From: an uncultured Collinsella sp.
GTDB taxonomy: Bacteria; Actinomycetota; Coriobacteriia; Coriobacteriales; Coriobacteriaceae
NCBI GenBank assembly: GCA_958419975.1
Contig: CATZIG010000001.1
Coordinates: forward strand, 1-48,860
DNA length: 48,860 bases
Direction: 5' to 3'
Shown: positions 16,175 through 23,942 of the stretch, in pieces
Layout of the letters: each line of letters begins with the position of its first letter
Numbering within the stretch: the stretch's first letter is position 1
Translations under genes and position numbers: made by a program
The notes under the pieces: generated by a model
Told to the model about the DNA's origin: nothing
Databases searched by the model: none
What the model saw: only the letters and a program-made list of their open reading frames with translations

Positions 16175-17370
16175 GCCGCGTAAGCCCCCTTGTCAGAAAT
16201 TGCGTAGTGGCGGGCAGAGCCCTCGCCCAGCCAGCCGTTCATCTTGGTGATGAAGGTGTCGACCAGGTCGAGTGGCACGAAGGCCTGGATGGTACCACCA
16301 AAGCCGCCACCGTGGATACGGACGGCGCCTCGGCCGTCGAGCACGTGCTCGGCCAGCGCCAGGGCATACATCGAGGGCTGCTCGGAGCCCAGCTTGGCAA
16401 CGACATTCTGCAGGTACATGGCAGAGCTGGCGCCGGACTCGCGCGTCAGGACCAGGAACTGATCGATGTCGCCGGCGTTCAGGGCCGCCCAGCGCTTATC
16501 GACCAGGCCATTCTCGTACCAGTAGTGAACGGCGCGCAGGCAGGCACGGTCGCCCAGTTTGGCACGCAGCTCGGGGAGCTTGGCGTCAAAATCGGCAACA
16601 TCGACCTCGCACAGGCGTGCCTTGCCAAACTCGGCGGCGACGTCTTGCATCTCGCGCGGAACGGCAGCGTAATCGTCGGTGGCGGCCACGTGGTCGGCAC
16701 CAACCTTAACGAGCACGAGCGCATAGCCGTGATCCTCAAAGTTGAGTTCGAGTTTCTGGGTTTTAGGCTGAGCCTGGTCCTCAAAGTCCATGTAGGCAAG
16801 GCCGCCCAGGCACACAGCGGCCTGGTCCATCAGACCGCAGGGCTTGCCATAGTAGTTGTTCTCGGTGCGCTGGCTCATCTGGGCGAGCGCGACGGGCTCG
16901 ATGGCGGGTGCGCCCCAGAGCGTCTCCATGGCGCGACCGTATGCCGCCTCGACAGCAGCAGAGCTCGAAAGGCCGCCGCCCGAGGGGACAGAGCAGGTGA
17001 AGGCGAAGTCGAAGCCCTGGGGCTCAACGCCAAGCGCTGCGACCTCGTGGGCCATACCGCGCACGAGGCTTGCGGACGTGCCCTTCTCGGACTCCTGAAC
17101 GTCTAGCGTGTCGAGCGCGATCTCAAACGTGGGATAGCCCTCGTCGGCGACGCGGACCTTGTTGGAGTCGGTTGCCACGGCGATGCCGTCGACAGCGACA
17201 TCGAGCGAGCCGGCGATGACGTGGCCGCCCTCGTGGTCGGTGTGGTTGCCACTGATCTCGGAGCGGCCGGGCGCGTGCACATAGAGCACCTGGCGATCGC
17301 CGATGGGCCCAAACTCCTCCTCAAACAGCTTGGTGAGCGTGGCGAGTGTCTTTTCGTCGGGGGTGGTCAT
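16165..17370 (-). CDS. galK: Galactokinase
   Basis: A 401-residue GHMP-family kinase making galactose-1-phosphate from galactose and ATP. The galactokinase signature appears as GRSEISGNHTDHEGG near the N-terminus, followed by the ATP-binding motif PSGGGLSSSAAVE and a C-terminal RIHGGGFGGTIQAFVP. The start at 17370 is chosen over the longer frame because AAAGGA lies 5 nt upstream and the signature then sits at the usual distance. First gene of galK-galT and divergent from the LacI gene at 17709, with three operator copies between. Confidence 0.94.
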   Translation of the reverse strand: MTTPDEKTLATLTKLFEEEFGPIGDRQVLYVHAPGRSEISGNHTDHEGGHVIAGSLDVAVDGIAVATDSNKVRVADEGYPTFEIALDTLDVQESEKGTSASLVRGMAHEVAALGVEPQGFDFAFTCSVPSGGGLSSSAAVEAAYGRAMETLWGAPAIEPVALAQMSQRTENNYYGKPCGLMDQAAVCLGGLAYMDFEDQAQPKTQKLELNFEDHGYALVLVKVGADHVAATDDYAAVPREMQDVAAEFGKARLCEVDVADFDAKLPELRAKLGDRACLRAVHYWYENGLVDKRWAALNAGDIDQFLVLTRESGASSAMYLQNVVAKLGSEQPSMYALALAEHVLDGRGAVRIHGGGFGGTIQAFVPLDLVDTFITKMNGWLGEGSARHYAISDKGAYAAWL

Positions 17371-17414
17371 CGGAGTCCTTTCCTTGGCGCGTACGGGTAA
17401 GTTTTGCGCCGTTA

Positions 17415-17492
17415 TGAGTACGTTAACAACTTGAAGCGGCATGAACCAAGTGTTCACGATGCCGCACGTTACGGGCTATGTTAACGTACTCA
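17415..17492. promoter_or_regulatory. Inverted pair of LacI-type operators upstream of galK
   Basis: TGAGTACGTTAACA (17415-17428) and TGTTAACGTACTCA (17479-17492) are exact reverse complements; with flanks the match is 18 bp (GTTATGAGTACGTTAACA). Centres are 64 bp apart, about six helical turns, which suits looping. The remainder of the 338-bp gap holds the related site at 17602 and no gene. Confidence 0.75.
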
Positions 17493-17601
17493 TAACACAA
17501 CTCTTGTCACTTTTTGAGAATCTGGTAATCGGTAGAAATTCAGCCGTGAACGGTATTGCCGTATGGACTTATAAAGCAGAAGAGATGCGGATTGAAAAAG
17601 T

Positions 17602-17615
17602 AGAGTACGTTAACA
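17602..17615 (+). promoter_or_regulatory. Third gal operator copy, upstream of the LacI gene
   Basis: AGAGTACGTTAACA differs from the paired gal sites at one end base and lies about 95 nt before the regulator start, consistent with autoregulation. Confidence 0.6.
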
Positions 17616-17708
17616 TGCGTCCGACGATAGCGGGCCTCGGCGCGGGCTAAACTCCTGCCCGGGCCGGCATTCACGCTATTCAGATCTCGCAAGGGTGAAG
17701 GTGATTCT

Positions 17709-18740
17709 GTGGCAAGGCGCCCGTCCAACGATACAGGTACGCGTCCGGTCTCCATGGCCGACGTCGCCCGCGCTGCTGGCGTTTCGCAGCAGACGGTTTC
17801 GCGCGTCGCCAACGGCTTGCCCAACGTTAACGAGCAGACGCGCCAGCGCGTGCAGTCCGCTATGCAAGAGCTCGGCTTTCGTCCGAGTTATGCCGGTCGC
17901 TCGCTGCGCGACGGTCGATACCATTCGGTTGGCCTATGCGTCAACGATGTCACCAAGTTTGGCAACCTCTCAATGATCGACGGCATCGCCAGCGCTGCTC
18001 GCGAGCATAATTGTGCCATCACGCTGGTCGAGATGTCCAAGACCGAGGAGTTTTCGCTTGCCGAGGCCACGCGTCGTATGGCCGCATTGCCGGTGGACGG
18101 CATCATCATCGGCATGAGCCGCATGGCGCCCGATTTTGAGACGTTTGATCCACTGCCGGGCATTGGCACGGTTATCGTCACCATGTACGCGCACCCGCGG
18201 GTGACCACGGTCGACTCCGATCATTACGGCTGCTCGCTCTTGCTTATGGATCACCTGTTTGAGCTGGGGCACGAGCAGATTCGCTATATTGGCGGCCCGT
18301 CGTTCTCGGTCGACGAACAATTTCGTCGCGCCGGTTGGCAGGATGCACTCGAGCGTAAACACATCGAGCTGGCAGAGCCGCTCGAGGGCGACTGGTCTGC
18401 CAACAGCGGCTACGAGGCCGGCAGGCACCTGGCCGAGCACGATCACACCATGACGGCGATTTACGCGGCAAACGACCAGATGGCAAACGGCGCAATTGCG
18501 GCGCTGCGCGATAGCGGCCTGCGTGTGCCCGAGGACGTGAGCGTGGTGGGCGTCGACGATTCGCTCGATGATTTTGTGGCACACAACGAGCTCACGACCG
18601 TGCGATTCGATCTACATCAGCGCGGACGCGAGGTGTTTGAGCATGCGGTTCCCGAGGCGGGTACGGCGGGCAAAACCGTTGCCATCCGTATTCCCGGCCA
18701 GCTCATTATTCGACATAGCACGGCGATACTGCGCGCATAG
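17709..18740 (+). CDS. LacI-family transcriptional regulator (paralog 3), probable gal repressor
   Basis: A 343-residue LacI/GalR protein: helix-turn-helix with GVSQQTVSRVANG, hinge region PSYAGRSLRDG and a sugar-binding domain with VSVVGVDDSLDD. The GTG start follows GAAGGTG at about 6 nt. It is divergent from galK-galT, with three copies of TGAGTACGTTAACA-type sites in between, so control of the Leloir genes and of itself is inferred. It is paralogous to the regulators at 1604 and 6548. Confidence 0.91.
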   Translation: MARRPSNDTGTRPVSMADVARAAGVSQQTVSRVANGLPNVNEQTRQRVQSAMQELGFRPSYAGRSLRDGRYHSVGLCVNDVTKFGNLSMIDGIASAAREHNCAITLVEMSKTEEFSLAEATRRMAALPVDGIIIGMSRMAPDFETFDPLPGIGTVIVTMYAHPRVTTVDSDHYGCSLLLMDHLFELGHEQIRYIGGPSFSVDEQFRRAGWQDALERKHIELAEPLEGDWSANSGYEAGRHLAEHDHTMTAIYAANDQMANGAIAALRDSGLRVPEDVSVVGVDDSLDDFVAHNELTTVRFDLHQRGREVFEHAVPEAGTAGKTVAIRIPGQLIIRHSTAILRA

Positions 18741-18869
18741 TTTGTGCAGGTCAACGGCAGTATATTCCGCCTCAATTACAATCGGTAAGGATGCTGACGG
18801 ATAGCCGTGGCTATGAAGGCGAGTGTTATGATAGACGGGTTCTTTTGTCTATCTAGGAGGCTTTGCCTG

Positions 18870-20030
18870 ATGGAGATCACCAAGGATATCCGCTACATCG
18901 GTGCCGACGATCACGACATTGACCTGTTCGAGGGCCAGTACGATGTGTCCGAGAACGGTATGGCATACAACAGCTACGTTATCTTGGGCGAAAAGATCGC
19001 TGTCGCCGATTCAGTCGACGGCGGTTTTGTTGACGAGTGGCTCGGCAACCTCGAGGCCGTGCTCGATGGCCGTACGCCTGACTACCTGATCGTCCATCAC
19101 ATGGAGCCCGATCACTCCGCCGGTATCGCCGCCTTTATGGAGCGCTATCCCCAGGCGCAGATCGTGGCCAGCATGGGTGCTTTCCGCATGATGGTCAACT
19201 ACTTTGGCACCGACTTCCCCGAGCGCAAAATGGTCGTCAAAGAGGGCGATGTGCTCGATCTGGGCGGCCACAGCCTGACCTTTATCGGCGCCCCCAACGT
19301 TCACTGGCCCGAGGTGATTTTCTCCTACGAGTCCACCGACAAGGTGCTCTTTAGTGCCGACGGCTTTGGCAAGTTTGGCGCCAACGACATCGAGGATCCC
19401 GAGGGCTGGGCTTGCGAGGCTCGCCGCTACTACTTTGGCATCGTCGGTAAGTTCGGCAAGTTCGTGCAGGCCGTTCTCAAGAAGGCCGCCGACCTGGACA
19501 TTCAGATCATCTGCCCGCTCCACGGCCCCGTGCTGACCGAGAACCTGGGCTACTACCTCGACACCTATAACACCTGGTCGAGCTATCAGCCCGAGGACGA
19601 GGGCATCACGATCGCCTATGCGAGCGTGTATGGCCATCTGAAGGCTGCCGTCGAGGAGCTCGCATCTGCGCTCGAGGCTCGCGGCCAGAAGGTCTCCGTC
19701 TTTGACCTGGCTCGCGACGACATGGCCGAGGCCGTTGAGGATGCGTTCCGCTACGACCGTCTGGTACTCGCCTCCATTACCTATCAGGGCGAGATCTTCC
19801 CGTGCATGAGCACCTTTATCCACACGCTCGCCGAGCATGCCTACCAGAACCGCACCGTGGCGCTTGTCGAGTCCGGTTCCTGGGCGCCCGCAGCTGCCAA
19901 GGTTATGACCAAGGAGCTCGAGGGCATGAAGGACATCACCCTGACGCAGAACAAGGTGACTGTGCTGGGCTCGCTCAACGACGCCTCGCGCGCCCAGATC
20001 GAGGCCCTCGCCGACGAGCTGTCCAAGTAG
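18870..20030 (+). CDS. A-type flavodiiron protein
   Basis: A 386-residue cytoplasmic flavodiiron protein (FprA class) that reduces O2 and/or NO using reduced rubredoxin, F420H2 or a flavin partner. The N-terminal metallo-beta-lactamase-like domain has the diiron ligand set HHMEPDH, NVHWPE, FSADGFG and PLHGP. The C-terminal flavodoxin domain begins near ITIAYASVYGHLKAAVEEL. No rubredoxin domain is fused. AGGAGG 9 nt before the ATG at 18870 fixes the start. It is monocistronic with a strong terminator at 20062, and suits oxygen defence in an anaerobe that depends on the oxygen-sensitive PFL encoded at 33959. Confidence 0.92.
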   Translation: MEITKDIRYIGADDHDIDLFEGQYDVSENGMAYNSYVILGEKIAVADSVDGGFVDEWLGNLEAVLDGRTPDYLIVHHMEPDHSAGIAAFMERYPQAQIVASMGAFRMMVNYFGTDFPERKMVVKEGDVLDLGGHSLTFIGAPNVHWPEVIFSYESTDKVLFSADGFGKFGANDIEDPEGWACEARRYYFGIVGKFGKFVQAVLKKAADLDIQIICPLHGPVLTENLGYYLDTYNTWSSYQPEDEGITIAYASVYGHLKAAVEELASALEARGQKVSVFDLARDDMAEAVEDAFRYDRLVLASITYQGEIFPCMSTFIHTLAEHAYQNRTVALVESGSWAPAAAKVMTKELEGMKDITLTQNKVTVLGSLNDASRAQIEALADELSK

Positions 20031-20061
20031 CGACACGTTCACTTTTGACGCTCAGCCATCA

Positions 20062-20103
20062 CAACCACCACAAAGGGGACAGGCACCTTTGTGGTGGTTT
20101 TTG
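20062..20103 (+). terminator. Terminator after the flavodiiron protein gene
   Basis: CAACCACCACAAAGG pairs with CCTTTGTGGTGG-TT followed by TTTTTG; the loop contains GGGACAGGCA, a sequence also seen in other hairpins here. It abuts the end of the convergent DeoR gene. Confidence 0.88.
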
Positions 20104-20104
20104 T

Positions 20105-20908
20105 TTAAGCGCCGGCGATGATGAGGGCTGGACGTGCGCTGTCGCTGGCCTCGGCGATTGAGGTGGCGACGGCATGATCGGGGTCACGGTCCATCACGAT
20201 GGCGTCGACATCGGTCAGCTCGGCAAAACGGTACATGCCACGTCCGTTGACCTTACTGGCGTCCATGAGGGCGACGCTTTGATGGGCCGCGGCGATCATA
20301 GCCGTTTTGGTCTCGGCCATCTGGGGAAAGTCGGTCGTAAAGCCGCAGCTGGAGACAAAGGCGCCGGGGCACATGACGGCCAGATCGGCATGGACCATTT
20401 GGAGCGCCTGCATAGTGAGCGGTCCGTACAAATAACGATGGCCTTTGCGCAGCGCCCCGCCCAGCATGACGACATCGACCGAGGGCATGCTCTCGTCGAT
20501 GTAATCGGCAATGGTAATGTCTGCCGTGATGACGGTGATGCCGTCGCGCTGGTCGAGGAGCCGGACGAACTCGAGCGCCGTGGTGCCCGAGTCGACGAGC
20601 AGCGTGTCGCCGTCATTGACGAGCTCGATGGCGCTTTGCGCGATGGCCTGCTTGGCAGCGACATTGACATTGATGCGGCGATCCTGCGTGGAGACGGTCA
20701 GGCGTTTGTGGAGCGAGACGGCACCGCCGTGCGTGCGGCGCAGCTTGCCTGCTTCGGCGAGCGCGTCCAGGTCGGCGCGGGCGGTGACGGAGGACACGCC
20801 AAAGGTCTGGGCGATTTCTGCTACCTGCACCGAGGCGTTATGATTGAGCATTTCCATAATCGCGGTACGGCGTTCGTCGGCAAAAGCACGGTTGGTGGCT
20901 TGGGCCAT
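20105..20908 (-). CDS. DeoR-family transcriptional regulator
   Basis: A 267-residue DeoR-type regulator. The N-terminal winged helix-turn-helix contains VAEIAQTFGVSSVTARADLDAL and ends in the hallmark LRRTHGGAV. The sensor domain (DeoRC) has DGDTLLVDSGTTALEFV and binds phosphorylated sugars in this family. Of the possible starts, ATG 20908 is chosen because GGAG lies 5 nt upstream; the frame is open back to 20965. It is divergent from the class II aldolase at 21243. LacR of lactic acid bacteria, which senses tagatose-6-phosphate, is also of this family, so control of the tagatose pathway is a reasonable inference. Confidence 0.9.
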   Translation of the reverse strand: MAQATNRAFADERRTAIMEMLNHNASVQVAEIAQTFGVSSVTARADLDALAEAGKLRRTHGGAVSLHKRLTVSTQDRRINVNVAAKQAIAQSAIELVNDGDTLLVDSGTTALEFVRLLDQRDGITVITADITIADYIDESMPSVDVVMLGGALRKGHRYLYGPLTMQALQMVHADLAVMCPGAFVSSCGFTTDFPQMAETKTAMIAAAHQSVALMDASKVNGRGMYRFAELTDVDAIVMDRDPDHAVATSIAEASDSARPALIIAGA

Positions 20909-20964
20909 GCTTGCTCCATTCTCGGCTAAATTTGCAGGAATTGTGTTGACTCTATTTTCGTTCA

Positions 20965-21018
20965 TTTTCTTTTTGAGTAAGAAAACACCTTTCGATTACT
21001 TATCTTTTCTATAAAAGA
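20965..21018. promoter_or_regulatory. Palindromic operator candidates between deoR and the aldolase gene
   Basis: TTTTCTT-N7-AAGAAAA (20965-20985) and TCTTTT-N4-AAAAGA (21003-21018) are AT-rich inverted repeats in the 334-bp divergent gap. They are likely DeoR sites by position. The rest of the gap shows no gene. Confidence 0.5.
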
Positions 21019-21242
21019 AAGACGCTGAACGCCTAAAATTCAATATCGAACACGCCCACTTGGCTTCAATTCCTTCCGTTTGCTTTTCAAAAACGACGGT
21101 ATTGACCTGCATGGGCTCAATATCTCGCGCGTGTAAAGGCGCTGAATTTCATACAATGAGCGCAGTAAAACGCAAGGTAAAACGCCTTGTGAACAACTAC
21201 GCCCGATGTCCAGATGCGGGCGAGGGAGAGGAGCAAACGCTC

Positions 21243-22100
21243 ATGGCACTTGTTACCACCGAAAAGATGCTCAAGGACGCTCAGGCCGGCCACTACGCCG
21301 TCGGCGCGTTCAACGTCGAGAACCTCGAGTTTGTTATGGCCGTTCTGGCCGCTGCCGAGGAGACCAAGTCCCCCGTCATCATGCAGACCACCCCGGGCAC
21401 CATCAAGACCGCTGGTCTGGACTACTTCTACGGCATGGTCAAGGCTGCCGCCGAGCGCGCTTCCGTGCCCGTCGCTCTGCACCTCGATCACGGCGATGGC
21501 TATGATCGCTGCATGCAGGCTTTCCGTACGGGCTACACCTCTGTCATGATTGACGGTTCGCACGAGTCCTTCGAGGACAACATCGCTCTGACCAAGTCCG
21601 TCGCCGATGCTGGCCGCGCCATGGGCGTGCCCGTCGAGGCCGAGCTCGGTAAGGTTGGCGGCAAGGAGGACGACGGTCCCGCGGTTGAGGGCGAGAGCCC
21701 CTACACCGATCCGGCCGAGGCCAAGGAGTTCGTCGAGCGTACCGGCTGCACCTCGCTGGCCATTGGCGTTGGCACCAGCCACGGTGTGTACACGAGCGAT
21801 CCGCACATCGAGCAGTCCGTGGTCAAGGCCATCCGCGACGCCGTCGACGTGCCGCTGGTTCTGCACGGCACCTCTGGTGTGCCCGATGAGCAGGTTGCCG
21901 AGGCCGTGAAGAACGGCATCTGCAAGGTCAACTACGCTACCGAGCTGCGTCAGGCCTACACCAAGGGCTTCATGGCCTACATGGCCGAGAACCCCGCCTG
22001 CTTCGATCCCAAGAAGCCGGCCAAGGAGGGCATGCGTGAGATCACCGAGCTGGTTAAGATCCGCATGACCAACCTCAACTCTGTGGGCAAAGCAGAGTAA
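21243..22100 (+). CDS. Class II ketose-bisphosphate aldolase (tagatose- or fructose-1,6-bisphosphate)
   Basis: A 285-residue zinc-dependent aldolase cleaving a ketose-1,6-bisphosphate to DHAP and glyceraldehyde-3-phosphate. It has the zinc/active-site segment ALHLDHGDGYD, EAELGKVGGKEDD, and the phosphate-binding segments GVGTSHGVY and LHGTSGVP. The short GatY/KbaY-like form and the neighbouring DeoR gene and lac pathway favour tagatose-1,6-bisphosphate, replacing the class I LacD of lactic acid bacteria. No GatZ-like partner is seen, and a general fructose-bisphosphate role cannot be excluded. The start at 21243 follows GAGGGAGAGGAG; the frame is open back to 21060 but lacks a signal there. 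Confidence 0.9.
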   Translation: MALVTTEKMLKDAQAGHYAVGAFNVENLEFVMAVLAAAEETKSPVIMQTTPGTIKTAGLDYFYGMVKAAAERASVPVALHLDHGDGYDRCMQAFRTGYTSVMIDGSHESFEDNIALTKSVADAGRAMGVPVEAELGKVGGKEDDGPAVEGESPYTDPAEAKEFVERTGCTSLAIGVGTSHGVYTSDPHIEQSVVKAIRDAVDVPLVLHGTSGVPDEQVAEAVKNGICKVNYATELRQAYTKGFMAYMAENPACFDPKKPAKEGMREITELVKIRMTNLNSVGKAE

Positions 22101-22133
22101 CAGCAAGGGTACTCCGACTCGCTATATATCCCG

Positions 22134-22258
22134 GGGAGGGACGAGGGCTTAGTTCCCCAATCGTCCTCGGGCATGCAAAAAGCCTCGCTGCGCACTTCGT
22201 GCGGCGAGGCTTTTTGCCCCCTGCGGAAAGATTGGGGAACTAAGCCCTCGTCCCTCCC
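22134..22258 (+). repeat. Nested palindromic 3' element E1
   Basis: Perfect 29-bp outer arms (22134-22162 and 22230-22258) enclose conserved GTCCTCGGGCATGC and CCCTGCGGAAA on either side of an inner terminator-like stem GCAAAAAGCCTCGC (22175-22188) / GCGAGGCTTTTTGC (22204-22217). It starts 34 nt after the aldolase stop. Elements E2 (36375), E3 (45971) and E4 (47043) share this layout and the internal motifs but not the arm sequence. Confidence 0.8.
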
Positions 22259-22340
22259 AGGTTGACCTACTCGAGGTCGTCGCCCTTGTGGCGTTGGGGC
22301 TGAAGAGATGGTGCGCGAGGGGCGCTTTGTTGATGAGGGG

Positions 22341-22550
22341 TTAGTATGCCCGGGCTTGGTTGGGGAATGCCTGGTCTAGTGAGGCTTGGAGTTTTTCGAA
22401 GGATGTCTGCAGGTTGAGGTGTTGGTCTGCAGAGCGTTTGGCTTTTGTGATTGGGGAGTCGAGGAGGCCGTCTCTCTGTGTCGGGGGGAAGGAGAAAAGG
22501 TCTGCATGTTTTAGGGATGGCTGCTGTGCTGCGTCATTGGAAGAATGCAT
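22341..22550 (-). CDS. Possible small protein of unknown function
   Basis: A 69-residue open frame starting ATG at 22550 with GGAGG about 10 nt upstream. It is polar with no membrane segment and recognises no family. It fills part of the 704-bp gap between the aldolase and the Nudix-Vsr gene (22101-22804), and the opposite strand is also open here, so chance is possible. The rest of the gap (22551-22804) shows nothing I recognise. Confidence 0.3.
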   Translation of the reverse strand: MHSSNDAAQQPSLKHADLFSFPPTQRDGLLDSPITKAKRSADQHLNLQTSFEKLQASLDQAFPNQARAY

Positions 22551-22804
22551 GCTTATGCGGCCTCCTCGATGTCCACCAAAAGGTTGCGCACGGGGTGTGC
22601 TGCTAGGTCCCGTGCGTTGGCAGTATTATGCCGCGGCTGTTGCAAAGAAGCGCTAAAGAAAGGCTTAACCTGGTTTGGTGTTACGATGAAACTGCAGGTC
22701 AGAGGTATTGAGTAACACTCTTGAAAGGTTTTGAGCTTAAGGGCTTTCTAAGGTTTGTGGCACGGATGTGGCTCGCCTGTGTGGGGCGTGTGGACGGCTC
22801 GTTC

Positions 22805-23794
22805 CTAGCGCTGCGGCTCTGCGGTGCGCACCTGCTCGATGACCTTTTCCATGGTGGCGTCGATGCGGTCCTTTTTGAGTTCGCATTCCCAGATGGTTAT
22901 GGGCGTCCAGCCCATTTGGGTAAGCGCGTCGATGGCAGCGCGGTCGCGCTCGACGTTGCGACGGAACTTTGCCTCCCAAAACTCAACGTTGCGCTTGGGC
23001 TGGCTAGGGTTGCACTTGGGGCAACGGTGCCAAAAGCAGCCGTTGACGAAGATGGCGATCTTGCGCCCGGGAAAGGCGATGTCGGGCTTGCCGGGAACCT
23101 TCCATTCCAAGCGATAGCCCGTAAGACCTGCTGCCCGCAGGCGCTGGCGAACGAGCAGCTCGGGTTTGGTGTTCGCACGCTTGTTGCCCTTCATGGACTT
23201 TTTGATGGCGGCGCGACGGCGCACCAGTTCGCGCTCGTCAGCGGAAAGGTCCGAGGTATCGATGCCGTCGAGCAGACCGGGCTTGGGGCGCTTCTTGCTG
23301 CGGCGCTTAGGTGCGCGCTTGGGCTTGGAAGCGGGCTCGTCGGTCGTGGTGGCCTCGGCGTCGTTGGCAGTGCTGTTGGCCTCGAGCCGGTCTTCCTTCA
23401 GCTCAATCAGGGCATCAATGAGCCCCTTGTCGGCGGGCATCCACTCAACCGTGGCAAGCGAGGTGCGCGGAATCCAGCGGATATCGAGTTGGCGGTCGTG
23501 CTTCTGCGGCTCATCGGATTCATCGGCGAGCGAGCAGTAGTAGCACTCCATGGAGAGATGAAAATCGGGGTAGTCATACTCAACGGTATAGAAATCGCGC
23601 AGGTTGGTAACTTTTACCTGCAGCTCTTCCATGAGCTCGCGGCGCACGGCGTCTTCGGGTGTCTCGCCGCGCATGAGCTTGCCGCCGGGAAACTCCCAAA
23701 GTCCCTGCATGTCGCCATAGCCGCGCTGCACGGCAAGCAGCTCGTCAGATCCTTCCTTGCGAATGATCCCAGCGGCAACATGAACAGTCTTCAA
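22805..23794 (-). CDS. Nudix (MutT-like) hydrolase fused to Vsr-type mismatch endonuclease
   Basis: A 329-residue two-domain protein. Residues 1-135 form a MutT-like Nudix domain with an almost complete Nudix box (G38, E44, R52-E53, E56-E57). A linker (about 136-195) is rich in Ala, Asp and then Lys/Arg. Residues 195-329 match very-short-patch repair endonuclease: ANTKPELLVRQRLRAAGL, PGKPDIAFPG with catalytic-type D238, FVNGCFWHRCPKC with H256, RNVERDRAAIDAL and IWECELK. Vsr nicks T:G mismatches from deaminated 5-methylcytosine; MutT proteins remove oxidised dGTP. No cytosine methyltransferase is nearby. The start is inferred as TTG 23794, after GAGAGGA; the frame stays open far upstream across the ABC gene but without a signal. 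Confidence 0.85.
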   Translation of the reverse strand: MKTVHVAAGIIRKEGSDELLAVQRGYGDMQGLWEFPGGKLMRGETPEDAVRRELMEELQVKVTNLRDFYTVEYDYPDFHLSMECYYCSLADESDEPQKHDRQLDIRWIPRTSLATVEWMPADKGLIDALIELKEDRLEANSTANDAEATTTDEPASKPKRAPKRRSKKRPKPGLLDGIDTSDLSADERELVRRRAAIKKSMKGNKRANTKPELLVRQRLRAAGLTGYRLEWKVPGKPDIAFPGRKIAIFVNGCFWHRCPKCNPSQPKRNVEFWEAKFRRNVERDRAAIDALTQMGWTPITIWECELKKDRIDATMEKVIEQVRTAEPQR

Positions 23795-23894
23795 CAGGAG
23801 TCCTCTCTCAACATCAACACGCGGCAGGGTAGCTATCCGTACCTTAAACAACGGTAAGGCAAGCGTAAGCCATATCGATGGTAGCCGACTCGTC

Positions 23895-23932
23895 TTCTTG
23901 CGACTATAGATGCCGTAGACTAATCGCAAGAA
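23895..23932. promoter_or_regulatory. Inverted repeat upstream of the BceAB-type operon
   Basis: TTCTTGCGA (23895-23903) and TCGCAAGAA (23924-23932) are 9-bp arms 20 nt apart, ending at the ATPase gene's Shine-Dalgarno. It could be a regulator site or an RNA hairpin that hides the ribosome site. Confidence 0.5.
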
Positions 23933-23942
23933 AGGACTCGGT

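Noticed and set aside
22360..22656. Plus-strand 98-residue frame after the aldolase
   Set aside because: No ribosome site and Cys/Arg-rich random-looking sequence; the opposing minus-strand 69-residue frame has the better start signal, and even that is doubtful.
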